The notes under the pieces: model-generated
Seen by the model: only the letters and a program-made list of their open reading frames with translations
Databases searched by the model: none
Told to the model about the DNA's origin: nothing
NCBI GenBank assembly: GCA_963576565.1
Contig: OY755046.1
Span: 50,710,786 to 50,774,785 of the forward strand
Direction: 5' to 3'
Source: Aspidapion aeneum
Lineage: Eukaryota; Arthropoda; Insecta; Coleoptera; Brentidae
Length of the DNA: 64,000 nucleotides
Shown: positions 10,587 through 21,950 of the stretch, one piece after another
How the letters are laid out: each line of letters opens with the position of its first letter
Numbering within the stretch: the first letter of the stretch is position 1
Translations under genes and position numbers: made by a program

Positions 10587-11015
10587 GATAGTTTAAGTTG
10601 TGCTACGTATTTTTACGCAAGCATGAGATTTGACAGTTACGCAAGCGCACTTCGTCACACCGTCGTCAAGGTCACGTTAGGAGCTTACGTATTTACGTTA
10701 GCTTACGGCAGTCTGCGGGCACCTTAACGTTACCAAAGAATAGAATTGGTTGATTGACCGATCGAAAAATGAGGCCTAGACGATAATTTCCGCTTCCAGT
10801 AGAAACGATTCATTGCAAATATATTCCTACTGTAGTTGAAAAGACAAAAAACAAAATTGTAACATCAAAAAACACAGTGCCGAATTCCATATTTTCTATT
10901 AGTAGACTTGTTATGGTAACGTAAAAACATTCAATTTAAACTCAAATTTGGAACAAAACGTAAAGCGCTTAACGTGCAGTTTTACGTAAAAATACGTAGC
11001 ACAACTTAAACTGTC
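10587..11015. mobile_element. TA-flanked MITE, 429 bp
   Basis: The terminal inverted repeats are GATAGTTTAAGTTGTGCTAC at the left and its complement with one change (GACAG...) at the right. They extend through ACGTATTTTTACG, about 32 bp. TA dinucleotides at 10585-10586 and 11016-11017 are the probable target duplication, as in Tc1/mariner-type MITEs. The interior is rich in TACG/CGTA and non-coding. Confidence 0.8.
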
Positions 11016-11017
11016 TA

Positions 11018-11846
11018 ATATATATTACGAACGTACGTACGTAGACGCTGGCGGCTCATGTCAAAACAACATGGAGGTGCTAGAATTTTGAGTAAGTAAA
11101 AAAAATTCGGGGTGCTGCGAACAAATGTTTACCCACAAGTCATTAAAAAACATCTTACTACTGTGTTTAGGGTTTCTATTTTTTTAAAGAAACTTACCCA
11201 TTCCCGCCCAAATTGCATCATGAAATTACTCAAAATTTATTAAAAAATTCTGCTGAAATAATTAAAATGTATTGTAAAGTCCGTAAATTAAAACATCCGT
11301 GCTCCACGCACAAGAACAATGCGAGTAATACGACTAACTGATGGGCTGCGCCAGGCACAAATTTTCTTTGATTTTTTCTATTTAAACAACGCTAAATTGC
11401 CCAACATTGGCCCCATTACAGTCGCTCATATAGGCTGCAGATAAAATCTATCTCTATTCGAAGGAGCCAAGAGAAAAGTGGCAGCGTGTTCGATGTTGCT
11501 TTGGCTTTCAGTGGGCCATTAATTGCGTCGCCGTCGCATCGAGTCGGAGTGTGATCCACTGCATTGCACAGGGCTACCGAATTTCATACGCTGAGTATAC
11601 GTTCTTTTGTTGAAGGTTTATCGGTTACAGGGTAATATCTTTTTTACTAGATCCAATATGTACAGTACAGGGTATTCCAAATTGGGCACTTGTAAGGGTT
11701 TAAGGTACTTCTAGGAGAGATTCAGAAAAGCTAACCTACTTTTGCCACGCTCAACTTTTTCCTTATTTAATATTTAGCAGGTTTTTAAAAAGTTGCCTGC
11801 AAAGATATAAAAGAAAGCTTTCTTTTTTACAAGAAAAATAAATATC
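11018..11846. other. intergenic stretch, nothing assignable
   Basis: It includes a locally GC-richer part (11.3-11.6 kb) and an 'ACAGGGTATTCCAAATTGGGC' piece near 11.67 kb that resembles the end of an inverted-repeat element. No coding frame was supported. Confidence 0.4.
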
Positions 11847-12235
11847 AAACAAGTTTCGTGGCTAATCGGGTAAAAAAGAGTTTTTGTTTCTCTCATATTT
11901 TTCCGTGGGTAGCTTGAAAGCTTAACCTCATGGGGGTCCGAGATCTAGTGGACATCTAATAAGTGTTGACAGTTAACTGTTTCGTCCTTATGGGACTCCT
12001 CAGAACACTGCTTGGTCAATGTGACCAGTACTGAATGTGACACCCTTGCGAAGTTAATTAGACGGTTTTGTCTCTAATCCTATGTAAGTAGTGAGAAAAC
12101 TCTTACAAAAAGCGCCATCTACCGAGATACGAGAGAAACTAAAACAAGAGCAGGCGAAAATAAACTGCTACACATATCGATCAATGAAAAGATCGATTAC
12201 AAATAAAAAGAAACAAACCAACCGTGACCTACGAC
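11847..12235. repeat. dispersed repeat, second direct copy
   Basis: It is the same block as 9327-9720 in the same orientation, about 2.5 kb away. It has a short extra insertion ('CCAGTACTGAATGTGA') near 12023. The spacing and orientation also allow a local duplication, but the sequence between the copies differs. Confidence 0.7.
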
Positions 12236-13430
12236 AGCTTCTTCTATCTTTCAAGCCAGATCAACGCTGATTAGCGTTTTTACCCTTGTCTGATGGTGAG
12301 TATTTATTATTTATATATACTATAAGTATATCTGTAAGGTAAGTATTTTTTCATACATATTTATCTTTAAGTACTTAGGCCTTTTATTCGGATGGATCGG
12401 CTGTACCTCACTTTGAACAAAAAACAAATTAAAGAAAACTTTAATTCTCAGTGGGAAAAACGATGTATTTTTTTTAAATAACGTCAGTTTGCATCTATCC
12501 TGTGGCAAATTTTAAAAAAGTAATTAAAAAAATTATATAACAAATATTACTAGAATAATAATATAAGTGCTTAGGTATGTTTTTGTTAATTTGAAATGAT
12601 ATAGTTATAGTTTGGTCTATTTTGCACAACTTAAAAAGCTTTTTGCTTTTGAAAGCTTTTTAGGTAGTGAAGCTCGTTAGTTACTTTCTGTTTTTATCAT
12701 TTCCGTGCCTCGGATTCGCTAAAAAAAGTACTATTTTGCCGAAAATTAAACTGTTTAAAACTGTGAAATGTAGTGAAGTGGTTTATTATGATATTTAGAT
12801 TAAACCAAATTAGTTTGTATCTAAGAGTGGTTAATTTTTTTTGGCCAAAAAATTATCATTTTTCGTGGATTCAGTTTTTTTTTATGTTGCGAGATGGTCA
12901 TTCCATAAATTTACTAACTTTAGGTTATCTCTCCAAAACTAAAAGTGACTAATAAAATTTAGTTTTGAGACAAAGCCACATAAAATTTTGATAAAGAAAA
13001 AAGTTATAGACCCCCTCCCAAAATGCAAATTTTTTTGACGTAAGTCAAGTTGTTAAAACAATTCATGACATTTAAGCAGCTATCGCGTAGCTCGCATTTT
13101 TTTTGTATATCCTTATGCTATTAGTTTGATTTAATTTTTGAATTGAATGGTCAATAGTACACTTTTATTATTCAAGTATTTAGACACTTTTGAAACATAA
13201 TAACTTTGTCAAAAATATAGTTGATCTTTTTCTACAATATAATTTTTCCTTAATAATATTGATTTACTGTTGAAGCTGCGGCAAAGTGGCAACTTCAAAT
13301 TTTTACAATAAATTATTATTGTTAGTTAGAAAGTAGACAATGATTGAGTAGAAACAAAATTTCGGACTTCCATTGTGTTTATTTGTTTTAAACACGACGT
13401 TTCGGTTAGTAAGTATCTCTAACCGTTTTC
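12236..13430. other. intergenic AT-rich stretch without recognised features
   Basis: No ORF with recognisable protein similarity and no repeat shared with the rest of the window was found, apart from short A/T runs and a small AAAGCTTTTT hairpin near 12640. Confidence 0.4.
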
Positions 13431-13855
13431 AAGTGTAAACTAAACAATCTAGTCTATAGGCTACTACTTATACTACTTGGTGTGCAGTCAGCTTTGACGG
13501 CTCGCCCCCCTTTTTTTAATCCTAAGACGCCTGTTTTCCTTAAGGAGTGGTTTCCATATGTTTGGTATGTCCGTGCTTGTTTGACTGAAAATTTCTTTAT
13601 TCTGCATTATAAACGCAGCTTCAATAAACTTTAGCTTCTGACCACTGAATCCTGTGATCATTTGACCATATATATCCGCTAAACCGGATTTTTCAATATC
13701 CCCTAATTGGGTACTTCTTAGATGTTCATTTACTCTAACCTGAAGAGGGCGTTTCGTTTTACCTACATATGATTTACCACACTCACACGGGATTTGGTAA
13801 ATACATTTCTTATTATTAATATCTAATGGCAACCTACAGATACCAATTGTTTTTT
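13340..13855 (-). mobile_element. Penelope-like retroelement, 3' fragment with GIY-YIG endonuclease
   Basis: The minus strand 13832-13488 reads CIYQIPCECGKSYVGKTK followed by RPLQVRVNEH. This is the GIY-YIG endonuclease segment that follows the reverse transcriptase in Penelope-like elements. The variant CIY...SYVG, the Arg and the downstream EAAFI block (catalytic Glu position) can be seen. After the stop, the 3' untranslated part carries 'CCGAAACGTCGTG', a familiar Penelope tail motif. No reverse transcriptase is present: the frame is lost upstream of about 13856, so this is a 5'-truncated copy. Confidence 0.85.
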
Positions 13856-14002
13856 ATTTCAAACCAAATTTCCCAACAACTGTCAAATAAAGTTGCCCAC
13901 CTCTTGTGCAAAACAATATCAAAATGTGTCGAGGGCCTTTAATTATAGCCTGAGGCCTGCTTGCATTAGGGTCCCTGTATGTTGACATATTTTGATATAT
14001 TA

Positions 14003-14501
14003 CTAAGGCCAACAAAAAAATACAGGCCACAACCCTTAAAAAATCAGCTGTTTTCGGGGGGCAGACTTTTACATTGGGTCTTATGGGAGGTCAGATGTTA
14101 AAAGGTTAAAATCTTCAAGCTTTAGCATTCCTTATTTTGAATTCAATTTACCCGCCATGTACCGCATGCCAACTGTTATATTTGACGTGTAATTGACTTT
14201 GTTACTGTGTTTGTCACATTCGCTTCTGCTTTAAATTTAATTTTAGTGTGAGCTAATGAAGCGGCTCTAAAAAATTAAGTATTACTATACATTTAAAAAA
14301 AATTGTTCTGCAAGAATATAATAAAAACAATTTCAAAACCGGCTTTATTAAAAAAAAATCAACTATTCATGATACGTCATTCCAACTTCAATATCTTAAA
14401 GACAATCAGCTGTGTCGTGACGTGACCATCAAAAAAAAATCAGCCCCCGATGTGACGTCAACAAAGTGGAGAATTGTAGCCCGTCCGTTTTGATAGCCCT
14501 G
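14003..14501 (-). mobile_element. hAT-like MITE family copy, internally deleted
   Basis: It is bounded by ATATTAC at 13996-14002 and 14502-14508. Its ends are TAAGGCC... and ...GATAGCCCTG, the family termini in reverse orientation. It lacks about 110 bp present in the 616-bp copy at 17605-18220. It is non-coding. Confidence 0.8.
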
Positions 14502-14550
14502 ATATTACATACAAATATGTCATGTATGTTGACATATTTGGATATATTAT

Positions 14551-15151
14551 CAGGGCTATCAAAAAGGACGGGCCACGATCCTCCACTTTGTTGACGTCAT
14601 ATCCGGGGCTGATTTTTTTTTGGTGGTCACGTTACGTCACAGCTTGTCTTTAAAATATTGAAGTTGGAATGACGGTTCATGAATATTTAATTTTTTTTAA
14701 AATAAAGCCGGTTTTGAGATTGTTTTTACTATATTCTTTCAGAACAATTATTTTTTTAATTTATAGTAATCCTTAATTTTTCAGAGCCGCTTCATTAGCT
14801 CACACAAAAATTAAGTTTAAAGCAGAAGAGAATCTGACAAACACAGATGACAAATTCAAATACATGTCAAATATAATAGTTGGCATGTGGTAAATGGCGG
14901 GTAATTTGAATTCAAAATAAGGGATGCTAAATCTTGAAGATTTTAACCTTTTAAGCATGTTGCATCCTTACAAAACTTTGGTGGAATATCGAGATGGTGT
15001 CTGAGAATATTTCATTGAAATTTCGCAGAAGTCTGTAGTGCCATTTTGAAAATATCATAAAAAAACGTAAATAAGACTCAATGTAAAATTCAGCCCCCGG
15101 AGAACAGCTGATTTTTTCAGGGTCGTGGCCTCTATTTTTGTGTTGGCCTTG
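14551..15151 (+). mobile_element. hAT-like MITE family copy, head-to-head with the previous one
   Basis: It begins CAGGGCTATCAAAA and ends TTGGCCTTG, flanked by ATATTAT (14544-14550) and ATATTAC (15152-15158). The flanks of both copies are the same short sequence 'GTTGACATATTT.GATATATTA' and its complement. The two copies therefore sit in one older palindromic repeat, forming a 1.15-kb inverted pair. Confidence 0.8.
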
Positions 15152-15429
15152 ATATTACATATAAATATGTCAACATACAGGGAGTCTAGCTTGCGTCGGC
15201 TATAACAAGGGAACTTTAAATACATAACTATGTAAATACCTTATCTATTTTGTCGTTTACATGAATTTAAACCACTTTTAATACTTTAGTGGGCCCTTAT
15301 CTATTAGCAAAAATGTTTGAAGGATTTTAATTAGGTGATAAGTCTAAAATTACATTTTTAGTAGGAATCCACGTGTATTAATTATATACTCTGTAAATTT
15401 ATTAAAAATAAATGGATCTATGACGGTTC

Positions 15430-15910
15430 TGAGTTCTGATATCTTCTTAGCCCATTAGCAGACTACGCTATATCAGCCTTGCAAACAGTTTTTTTGTAAA
15501 TATCTCAGAAACAAAAGCTTCTACGAAATTTTTGATTTTAACGGAAATTATTTAGAAAAATGCGTTCTACTACCAAACCGCATATTGATGCGATGCTCCG
15601 TTAAAAAGTTAGCATATTTTCAATTTTTAAACTGTCATTAGCATTAATGGATTTTGACCAAAATCTAATCAGCTCGTTACAGTATCGAATGGATTTTCAT
15701 GAAAATCGGTTCAACGGTCAGGAGCTATCGTGTTACAGACATACATATATACATACACATACACACAGACAGACATCACGACGATATTGCTAAGATAGGT
15801 CAAAATACACCCAAATAACACATTTCTGGCGTTATCTGAAAAAAAAAATTCGTCGAAAATAATACCTTCTCTAGTCATTCCTGCGCGGGCTAGATAGGTA
15901 AAAATGTTGT
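15430..15910. repeat. dispersed repeat family (second, nested copy at 53.77-54.6 kb)
   Basis: Landmarks are 'TCTCAGAAACAAAAGCTTCT', 'CATTAGCATTAATGGATTTT', 'GAAAATCGGTTCAACGG', 'GGAGCTATCGTGTTACAGAC', a CATA/CACA-rich tract, 'GATATTGCTAAGATAGGTCA', 'CAAATAACACATTTCTGGCG' and 'TGCGCGGGCTAGATAGG'. The copy at 53.77-54.6 kb is inverted and holds two further insertions. No coding frame was found and the family is not classified. Confidence 0.75.
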
Positions 15911-16139
15911 CATATTAAAAATAAATTAATTTTTAACAGATTATTTAATTTTTTTACATAATGCATTTCTTTAATATTTTACCCAGATATGAGATTATGT
16001 CATTTTGGATAAGTAAACTATCAAATAACACACTAGTTAGTCATAAACCCTTCAATAGTGAGTTATGGCTTATAACTATCAAATAATACATTGGTGAGTT
16101 GTTTGTTGGATAAAACATTGTAAGCCACTCGTGTGCTAT

Positions 16140-17560
16140 GCTAAAAATAAGTTACACTCTATGTCTAATTCTCCAAAAAGGTCGGCTATCAGTTTGGGTA
16201 AGACACTGTTCGGATCTTCTGAATTAATCTAAGGTTTACCGAAAGTGTTTTGACGTCAACGTGCAATAGCCGGACATTGGCACAGTACAGGGTGTCTCAT
16301 TATATTTTTTCCCACCATTTTAGACCATTAATAATTGATAGAGAAATATAAAAGAAATTGTGTTCGAATTCGCGAAATTTTTACTTTTAAATTGCATCTT
16401 GACTTTATTCCTGATGCTTACCGTATTTGACAAGCGCTCAAATTTATAGTTTTTGTAAATTGCATGCTCCTTATATTATTTAATTAATAGATTAAACTTG
16501 GAATATACTTTCCAAAAATACCCCATGTCGCAGTTTTGATAAATAGTTTCTGAAATATTTGCGATAAATTTTTAAATGATAAAAAATTAACATTACCACT
16601 TTTGTGTTAATTTTAGTGTCCTTATTTCGAACTTTGTTAGTCCCCATTTAAAAACAGTGACAATGACAACTATTTTTTTTTAAATGACGCTCAAAATGAC
16701 AACCGGTAACGACAACAAAGTTGATACATGGGGACTAACATAATTTGGAATAAAGATACTAAAATTAACACAAGAGCGGTACTGTTATAATTGCTAATAT
16801 CTCAGAAAGTATGGCTCTAAACTACGGCATATCGGGTATTTTTGGAAAATATGTTCCAAGTCTAATCTATTAATTAAATAATAAAATTTCGCTAATTCGA
16901 ACACAATTTCTTGTATATTCCTATATCAATTATTAATGGTCTAACAGGGTGGGAAAAAATATAATGAGACACCCTGTACATGTCTAACTGTTTCGTCATC
17001 CTCCATAGAGAGTCTACCTTCGGTCTCTTCTGTTATTCCCATTCTGTGCATGGGTACCCTTAGTCGACAGTGACCCGTAAAAAGTCCATTCACTATACGG
17101 ATCTCCTGCCTGGTAAGTCCAATGATATTCCTGGCTCTCTTTTGACAAGGTCCTTTAATGAACTCTTTAGAGTGAGCCAGTTCTGGTATGTTTATCCAGT
17201 ATTGTTGGAAGTTGTTCTACATCCATTTCAATATGGTTAATTTATGGTTCGGGGCCGAAAAACTCGACAGATGCCGCTCCCCTCGCTGCTTCGTCTGCGG
17301 CCTCATTTCCCTCGTTCCCAGAATTCCCTGGCATCCATACTAATGACAGATTATTAGCGCTACCAAGCGCATTCAGCGAATCCCTGCAGCTTCTCACGGT
17401 TCTCGATGAGACCGTATGGGAATCAAGCACTCTTAAGGCTGCTTGACTGTTGGAGAAGATTTTTATTGTCCATTGGTGGTCAGTAATCTACCGGGCAAAC
17501 ATTCAATGGCTACGAGTTCGGCCTGAAATATAGTGGCCATTTGGCCAGTGACTAATACGA
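16140..17560 (-). pseudogene. LINE RNase H/C-terminal fragment, split by a MITE
   Basis: On the minus strand, 17560-16979 reads an RNase H domain followed by a C-terminal region. The RNase H carries ATIFQAELVAIECLP, then SNSQAALRVLDSH, then LSLVWMPGNSGNEGNEAADE. The C-terminal region carries FTGHCRLRVPMHRMGI and ends VRHV. After the foldback insert (16288-16976) the frame resumes as LCQCPAIAR and continues to LIADLFGELDIE with two stops. One frameshift lies within the RNase H near 17460. Family: RNase H-bearing non-LTR retrotransposon, different from the one at 28.4 kb. Confidence 0.85.
16288..16976. mobile_element. mariner-type foldback MITE, 689 bp, TSD TA
   Basis: The ends are CAGGGTGTCTCATTATATTT and its complement. 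Similarity between the arms continues with gaps almost to the centre (the GACTAACA/TGTTAGTC blocks at 16630-16740), so the whole element can fold back. TA at 16286-16287 and 16977-16978 is the target duplication. Removing the element plus one TA rejoins the LINE reading frame exactly (VRHV-LCQC). Confidence 0.9.
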
Positions 17561-17604
17561 AAAATAACTATAAAACTCGGCACAGTGTAATAAGAACGTA
17601 AATG

Positions 17605-18220
17605 CAAGGCCCACACAAAAAAATTAGAGGCCACGTTCCTGAAAAAATCAGCTGTTCTCCCGGGGCTGAATTTTACATTGGGTCTTATGGGAGGTCAGAC
17701 GTTTTTTTATGATATTTTCAAAATGGCACTTCAGATTTCCGCAAAATTTCAGTGAAATATTTCCAGACACCATCCCGATATTCCACCAAAGGTTTGTAAG
17801 GAAGCAACATGATTAAAAGGTTAAAATCTTCAAGATTTAGCATTCCTTATTTTGAATTCAAATTACCCGCCATGTACCACATGCCAACTGTTATATTTGA
17901 CATGTATTTGACTTTGTCATATGTGATTGTCACATTCGCTTCTACTTTAAACTTAATTTTTGTGTGAGCTAATGAAGCGGCTATGAAAAATTAGGGCTTA
18001 CTATACATTTTAAAAAAAATTGTGCTGCCAGAATAAAGTAAAAACAATCTCAAAAACGGCTTTATTTAAAAAGAAATCAAATATCTATGGACCGTCATTC
18101 CAACTTCAATATTTTAAAGACAATCAGCTGTGTCGTAACGTGACCATCAAAAAAAAAATGAGCCCCGGATGTGACGTCAACAAAGTGGAGGATCGTGGCC
18201 CGTCCATTTTGATAGCCCTG
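17605..18220 (-). mobile_element. hAT-like MITE, 616 bp, perfect 8-bp TSD CGTAAATG
   Basis: This is the best-delimited member of the family. CGTAAATG at 17597-17604 and 18221-18228 is the target duplication. The termini are CAAGGCC... and ...GGCCCGTCCATTTTGATAGCCCTG. The inverted ends align imperfectly over about 30 bp and share GGCC-ACG and CCT. The 8-bp duplication and CAGGG/CAAGG ends suggest the hAT superfamily. No transposase is present. Confidence 0.85.
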
Positions 18221-18228
18221 CGTAAATG

Positions 18229-18950
18229 CTATATTTTGATGTGACATTGACAGCTGAAGAATTTAGGTTATCATTACCCGGTGGTCTTTTTCTGATATAT
18301 TTAGCTTCAAATTTAAACCAAAAAAAATTTTTTTTTGCTAAACTTAAAAACAACCTGTATAGCAACTTTTAAATATTAATTAGCAGCAATAATTATATTA
18401 GAAATAATAATCGCACGTCTTTATTTGATTATTTCTAGTATAATAATTTGAAGGAAAAAATTGTGACAATCGCTTCTATATGTGGTTTTCCTAGCCTGTT
18501 TACTATTGTTTCTAATAATATACAAAAATCGTAATATTTATGTTATTAAAAAAACATTTTTCATCTTATCCCAAAAACGCTATGTACAATCAGGGACTTT
18601 TTAAATTGACGCGGATGAAAATAAAAAATATTCCTATTTGAAATTAAGAAAACCAATTTAAACCAAACCATATATATTTAAAAAAGTTTTTTTTCTGATA
18701 TCTTTATATGATAAATGCTGACAGAAAAAAATACATCGGCAATTAAAAAAGTCTCTGACTGTACAATTTTGTTTTGATTCTTTCAACTTAACTAGCTTGA
18801 AAAAATAATTTATGTTTATTAAGTTAGTTTTATAAATAATTTACTTTTTTTAATGGATTTGTACAATTGGTCGTTGCTAGCATTAGAAGCGATTAGATGA
18901 AAAATTAATAAATACAGAACATTCATTTAAAGAGATATATATAAACAATA
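18229..18950. other. intergenic AT-rich stretch
   Basis: No gene, RNA or repeat shared with other parts of the window was recognised. Confidence 0.4.
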
Positions 18951-18959
18951 GCAAAAAGT

Positions 18960-20720
18960 TTAAGCGAAGCAAGCAAAGAAGCTGTTGTGTACCAAGATAA
19001 TAGAAATAGCAGTAAGATGTGGTGGACGGAGGAAATACAGGAAATGGTCAAGGAGAATAAACGCACATACTTGAAATAACTCATTAATAAAGACCAAAGA
19101 TATCTAGAAATCTACAGGGAAAACACACAATAAAAGAAAAAGTAAACATTCAGATCCTCAAACCAGAACACTGTACAGAACACTACAAGGGGCTGCTGCA
19201 ATGAGACCCGAATATCTGTCAGCCTCTCCGAGGAGAGACATAAGTACATGGAGATAAAGTAATAATCGAAAAAGAAATGTTAAAGAATAGTATTAAAAAA
19301 CTTAAATTCGGAAAAGCTAGCGGGCCTGAGGGAATATACGCTGAAATCTTCAAATATGGATTAGAGAAACTACTAGAAAATCTAACATATTATATTATCA
19401 ATCAATGCATAAACGGAGATCTAGTACCTGATAATTGAAAAATTGCATTCCTATCATCAATACATAAAAAAGGAAACAAGCTGGATTGCAACATTTACAG
19501 AGGAATTTCAGTTACCGGTACTCTAAGTAGATTGTACGGTAGGATTCTTAGAGATCTAATAGAGAATCATTTTCATGAACAAGAAGAAGAGCAAAGTGGG
19601 TTATGTGCAGGCGGATCTTGTAGTGATAATGTTTTTTGTCTTAAACAAGTAATTGAGAAAAGGAGCGCCAGATATATAGAGACTCATGTTACCTTTGTGG
19701 ACCTACAAAAAGCATATGATACCGTTCCAGTAGAAAAATTATAGACAGTGTTAGAGCAGACTAATATCAATCATACATACATAAAAGCGATAAAAAAACT
19801 ATACAAAGGGTCAAAATCTAAAATTAAAATTGGAAATCGACTTTCAAAAGAATTCCTGGTAACGAAAGGCTTAAGACAGGGATGTTGTATCTCTCCAACT
19901 TTTTTTAAAATATATATCGCAGTAGCTCTAAAAAACTGGAAACGCAAAGTACACGGCATGGGAATACAACTTAACGACCGATTTACCATATACACACTAC
20001 AGTTTGCTGACGACCAAGTAATTGTAGCTAATGATAAAGAAGACATGGAGTAAATGATGAGAAAGTTAACGGAAGAATACCAAAAGTGGGGGTTAACAGT
20101 GAACGTGGACAAGACACAGTACCTATGTACTGGAAATGAATCAAGTGAATTAGAACTAGAAAATGGACCTACAATATCTCCATGCAATGAGTATGTATAC
20201 TTGGGTGTCACATTTGATAAGACAGGAACAGACTGTAAAGAACTGGAAAAAATAATAGTAAAAGCAAAAAAGGTTATTGGTTGTCTTAACAGTATTTTAT
20301 GGAGCAGAGAGATAAAAAAGAATGTAGGAGTTAACATATATGAAAAAATGGAGGGTGTCGAAATTGATGTAATAAGAAGATCAATGAGAGTGTCTAGAAC
20401 AGATCATATAAGAAATGAGATCATAAAAGAAAGAATGGGAATCGAGAGAAGCATAACGGATGACATCACTAAAAGGCAACTGATATGGTACGGCCATGTA
20501 CAACGGATGAGCGATGAAAGATTACCAAAGCAGGTCCTAGAATGGCAACCAATAGGGCGCAGAAAAAGAGGGCGTCCTAAATTGGAATGGCAACAGTCAA
20601 TTCAAAGATCAATGAGTCAAAAAAACCTGACGGAAGATGACTGTCAGGATCGAAGGAGGTGGAGAATAGACGTCGGACAACGTAGAAAAAAGTTTTAAAC
20701 AGAAATAGTAGTAGTAGCTA
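18960..20720 (+). pseudogene. LINE reverse transcriptase, 5'-truncated and decayed
   Basis: Recognisable blocks in order: WWTEEIQEMVKENKRTYLK (pre-RT linker, about 19020); the finger region SIKKLKFGKASGPEGIYAEI (19290); GNKLDCNIYRGIS (19475); motif A HVTFVDLQKAYDTVP (19690); motif B GLRQGCCISPTFF (19870); motif C LQFADDQVIVA (20000); and the thumb KTQYLCTGNE onward. The C-terminal signature RQLIWYGHVQRMSDERLP is followed by GRRKRGRPKLEW (20480-20590) and ends at 20698. Stop codons interrupt the frame at 19429, 19742 and 20051. A stretch is missing after NIYEKM (20350), where the thumb jumps to the DVIRRSMRVSR block. A (TAG)n run follows the stop. No endonuclease domain was found. The C-terminal signature is typical of APE-type LINE ORFs, but I do not assign a clade. 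Confidence 0.85.
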
Positions 20721-21238
20721 GCACTGCATTCACTGCATTTTTTCTTTATTTTTCTTTTACCGCCAAAGAACCCGCCTGGCGCCCCTCGATAGTTGGCGCC
20801 CTAATTACTTACAGATTAGGTTAAGGCTAAGATAACTATTTTTTTTACTAAACCCTAGTATCCTTATTCTCTCCATATCTTCTCGTAGTTATTTTCTTTT
20901 TTAATACTTCCTTTTTTTACTGGTTGATGGTTCGGTGGACGTCAGTTTGCTTTACGATCAGAAGGCGGTGGGTAGGGGAAACAAGGCCGTGGTTCGGAAG
21001 TCACGTTAATCGGATGGTTCCGTCCGATAAAGACCCCTGGGCAAAATAAATCCTCCTTCAGAAAAGAAAACCGCCCACCGTGGGGGTGCTAAGTGATGCC
21101 GACCCACTGGGTCTTCATGTAGTATGAATGTGAAAGTGAATCCGTTGTGATTGTCCCTGGCACCAAGTGACTTAGAGTCAGATTATCTTAGTATCCACTA
21201 AATTGAGCTGGCAAATTGTCTACAATAAGCGGACAGAG

Positions 21239-21882
21239 ACCTCCATAAACCTAGCAAGCCCACCTCAATAAAAATTTAAAAAATGTATTCCAGAATTATT
21301 TGCTTTTTATGTGCTAATTTCGTTCACTTTTTAAAATTATTGTGCTCCTTTGGTTTCCACGGAAATTTAAAAAAATTATTGGCGTGCTAGCTTTATATAA
21401 AGCTAGCAAGCCCATACAGAAATAATAATTATTAAAATATTTATATGCGAAAATTAAGTGCTTTTTATGTGCTTCCGTTTGCTAAAAACAAAATTCCATT
21501 TATCAAGATTTTAAGCTTTTATTTTTAAAATGTGTGGGCTGGCTAGCAAAAATTAGACAGTAATTTAAAAAAATGATTGGCATGCTAGCTTTATAAAAAG
21601 CTTAAAAACTTGGTAACTGGAATTTTGTTTTTAGCAAACGGAAGCAGATAAAAAGCACTTAATTTTCGCATATAAATATTATAAAAATATTTATTATTTC
21701 TGTATGGGCTTGCTAGCTTTATATAAACCTAGCACGCCTATCATTTTTTTTTAAATTTCCGTGAAAACCAAAGGAGCACAAAAATTTTAAAAAGTGGACA
21801 AAATTAGCACATAAAAAGCACATAATTCTTGAATAAATTTTACACATTTTTATTGAGGGGGGTTTGCTAGGTTTATGGAGGT
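21239..21882. mobile_element. foldback element, 644 bp, 9-bp TSD CGGACAGAG
   Basis: The arms are long inverted repeats covering nearly the whole element. They begin ACCTCCATAAACCTAGCAA and are mirrored at the right end; blocks such as 'TATGTGCTAATTTCGT' and 'AAGCACTTAATTTTCGC' recur inverted. The 9-bp direct repeat CGGACAGAG occupies 21230-21238 and 21883-21891. Long TIRs plus a 9-bp duplication are the hallmark of Foldback/Mutator-like elements. A GCTAGCTTTATATAAAGCTAGC-type palindrome (near 21385) is repeated within the arms. No protein is encoded. Confidence 0.9.
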
Positions 21883-21950
21883 CGGACAGAGCCAATAAAG
21901 TAAGAACGAAACGAAACGAACGGATTTCTTTTTGTATGCATATTGATCTC

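Noticed and set aside
19771..20337. Minus-strand ORF of 188 codons
   Set aside because: Antisense of the LINE reverse transcriptase; no recognisable motifs of its own.
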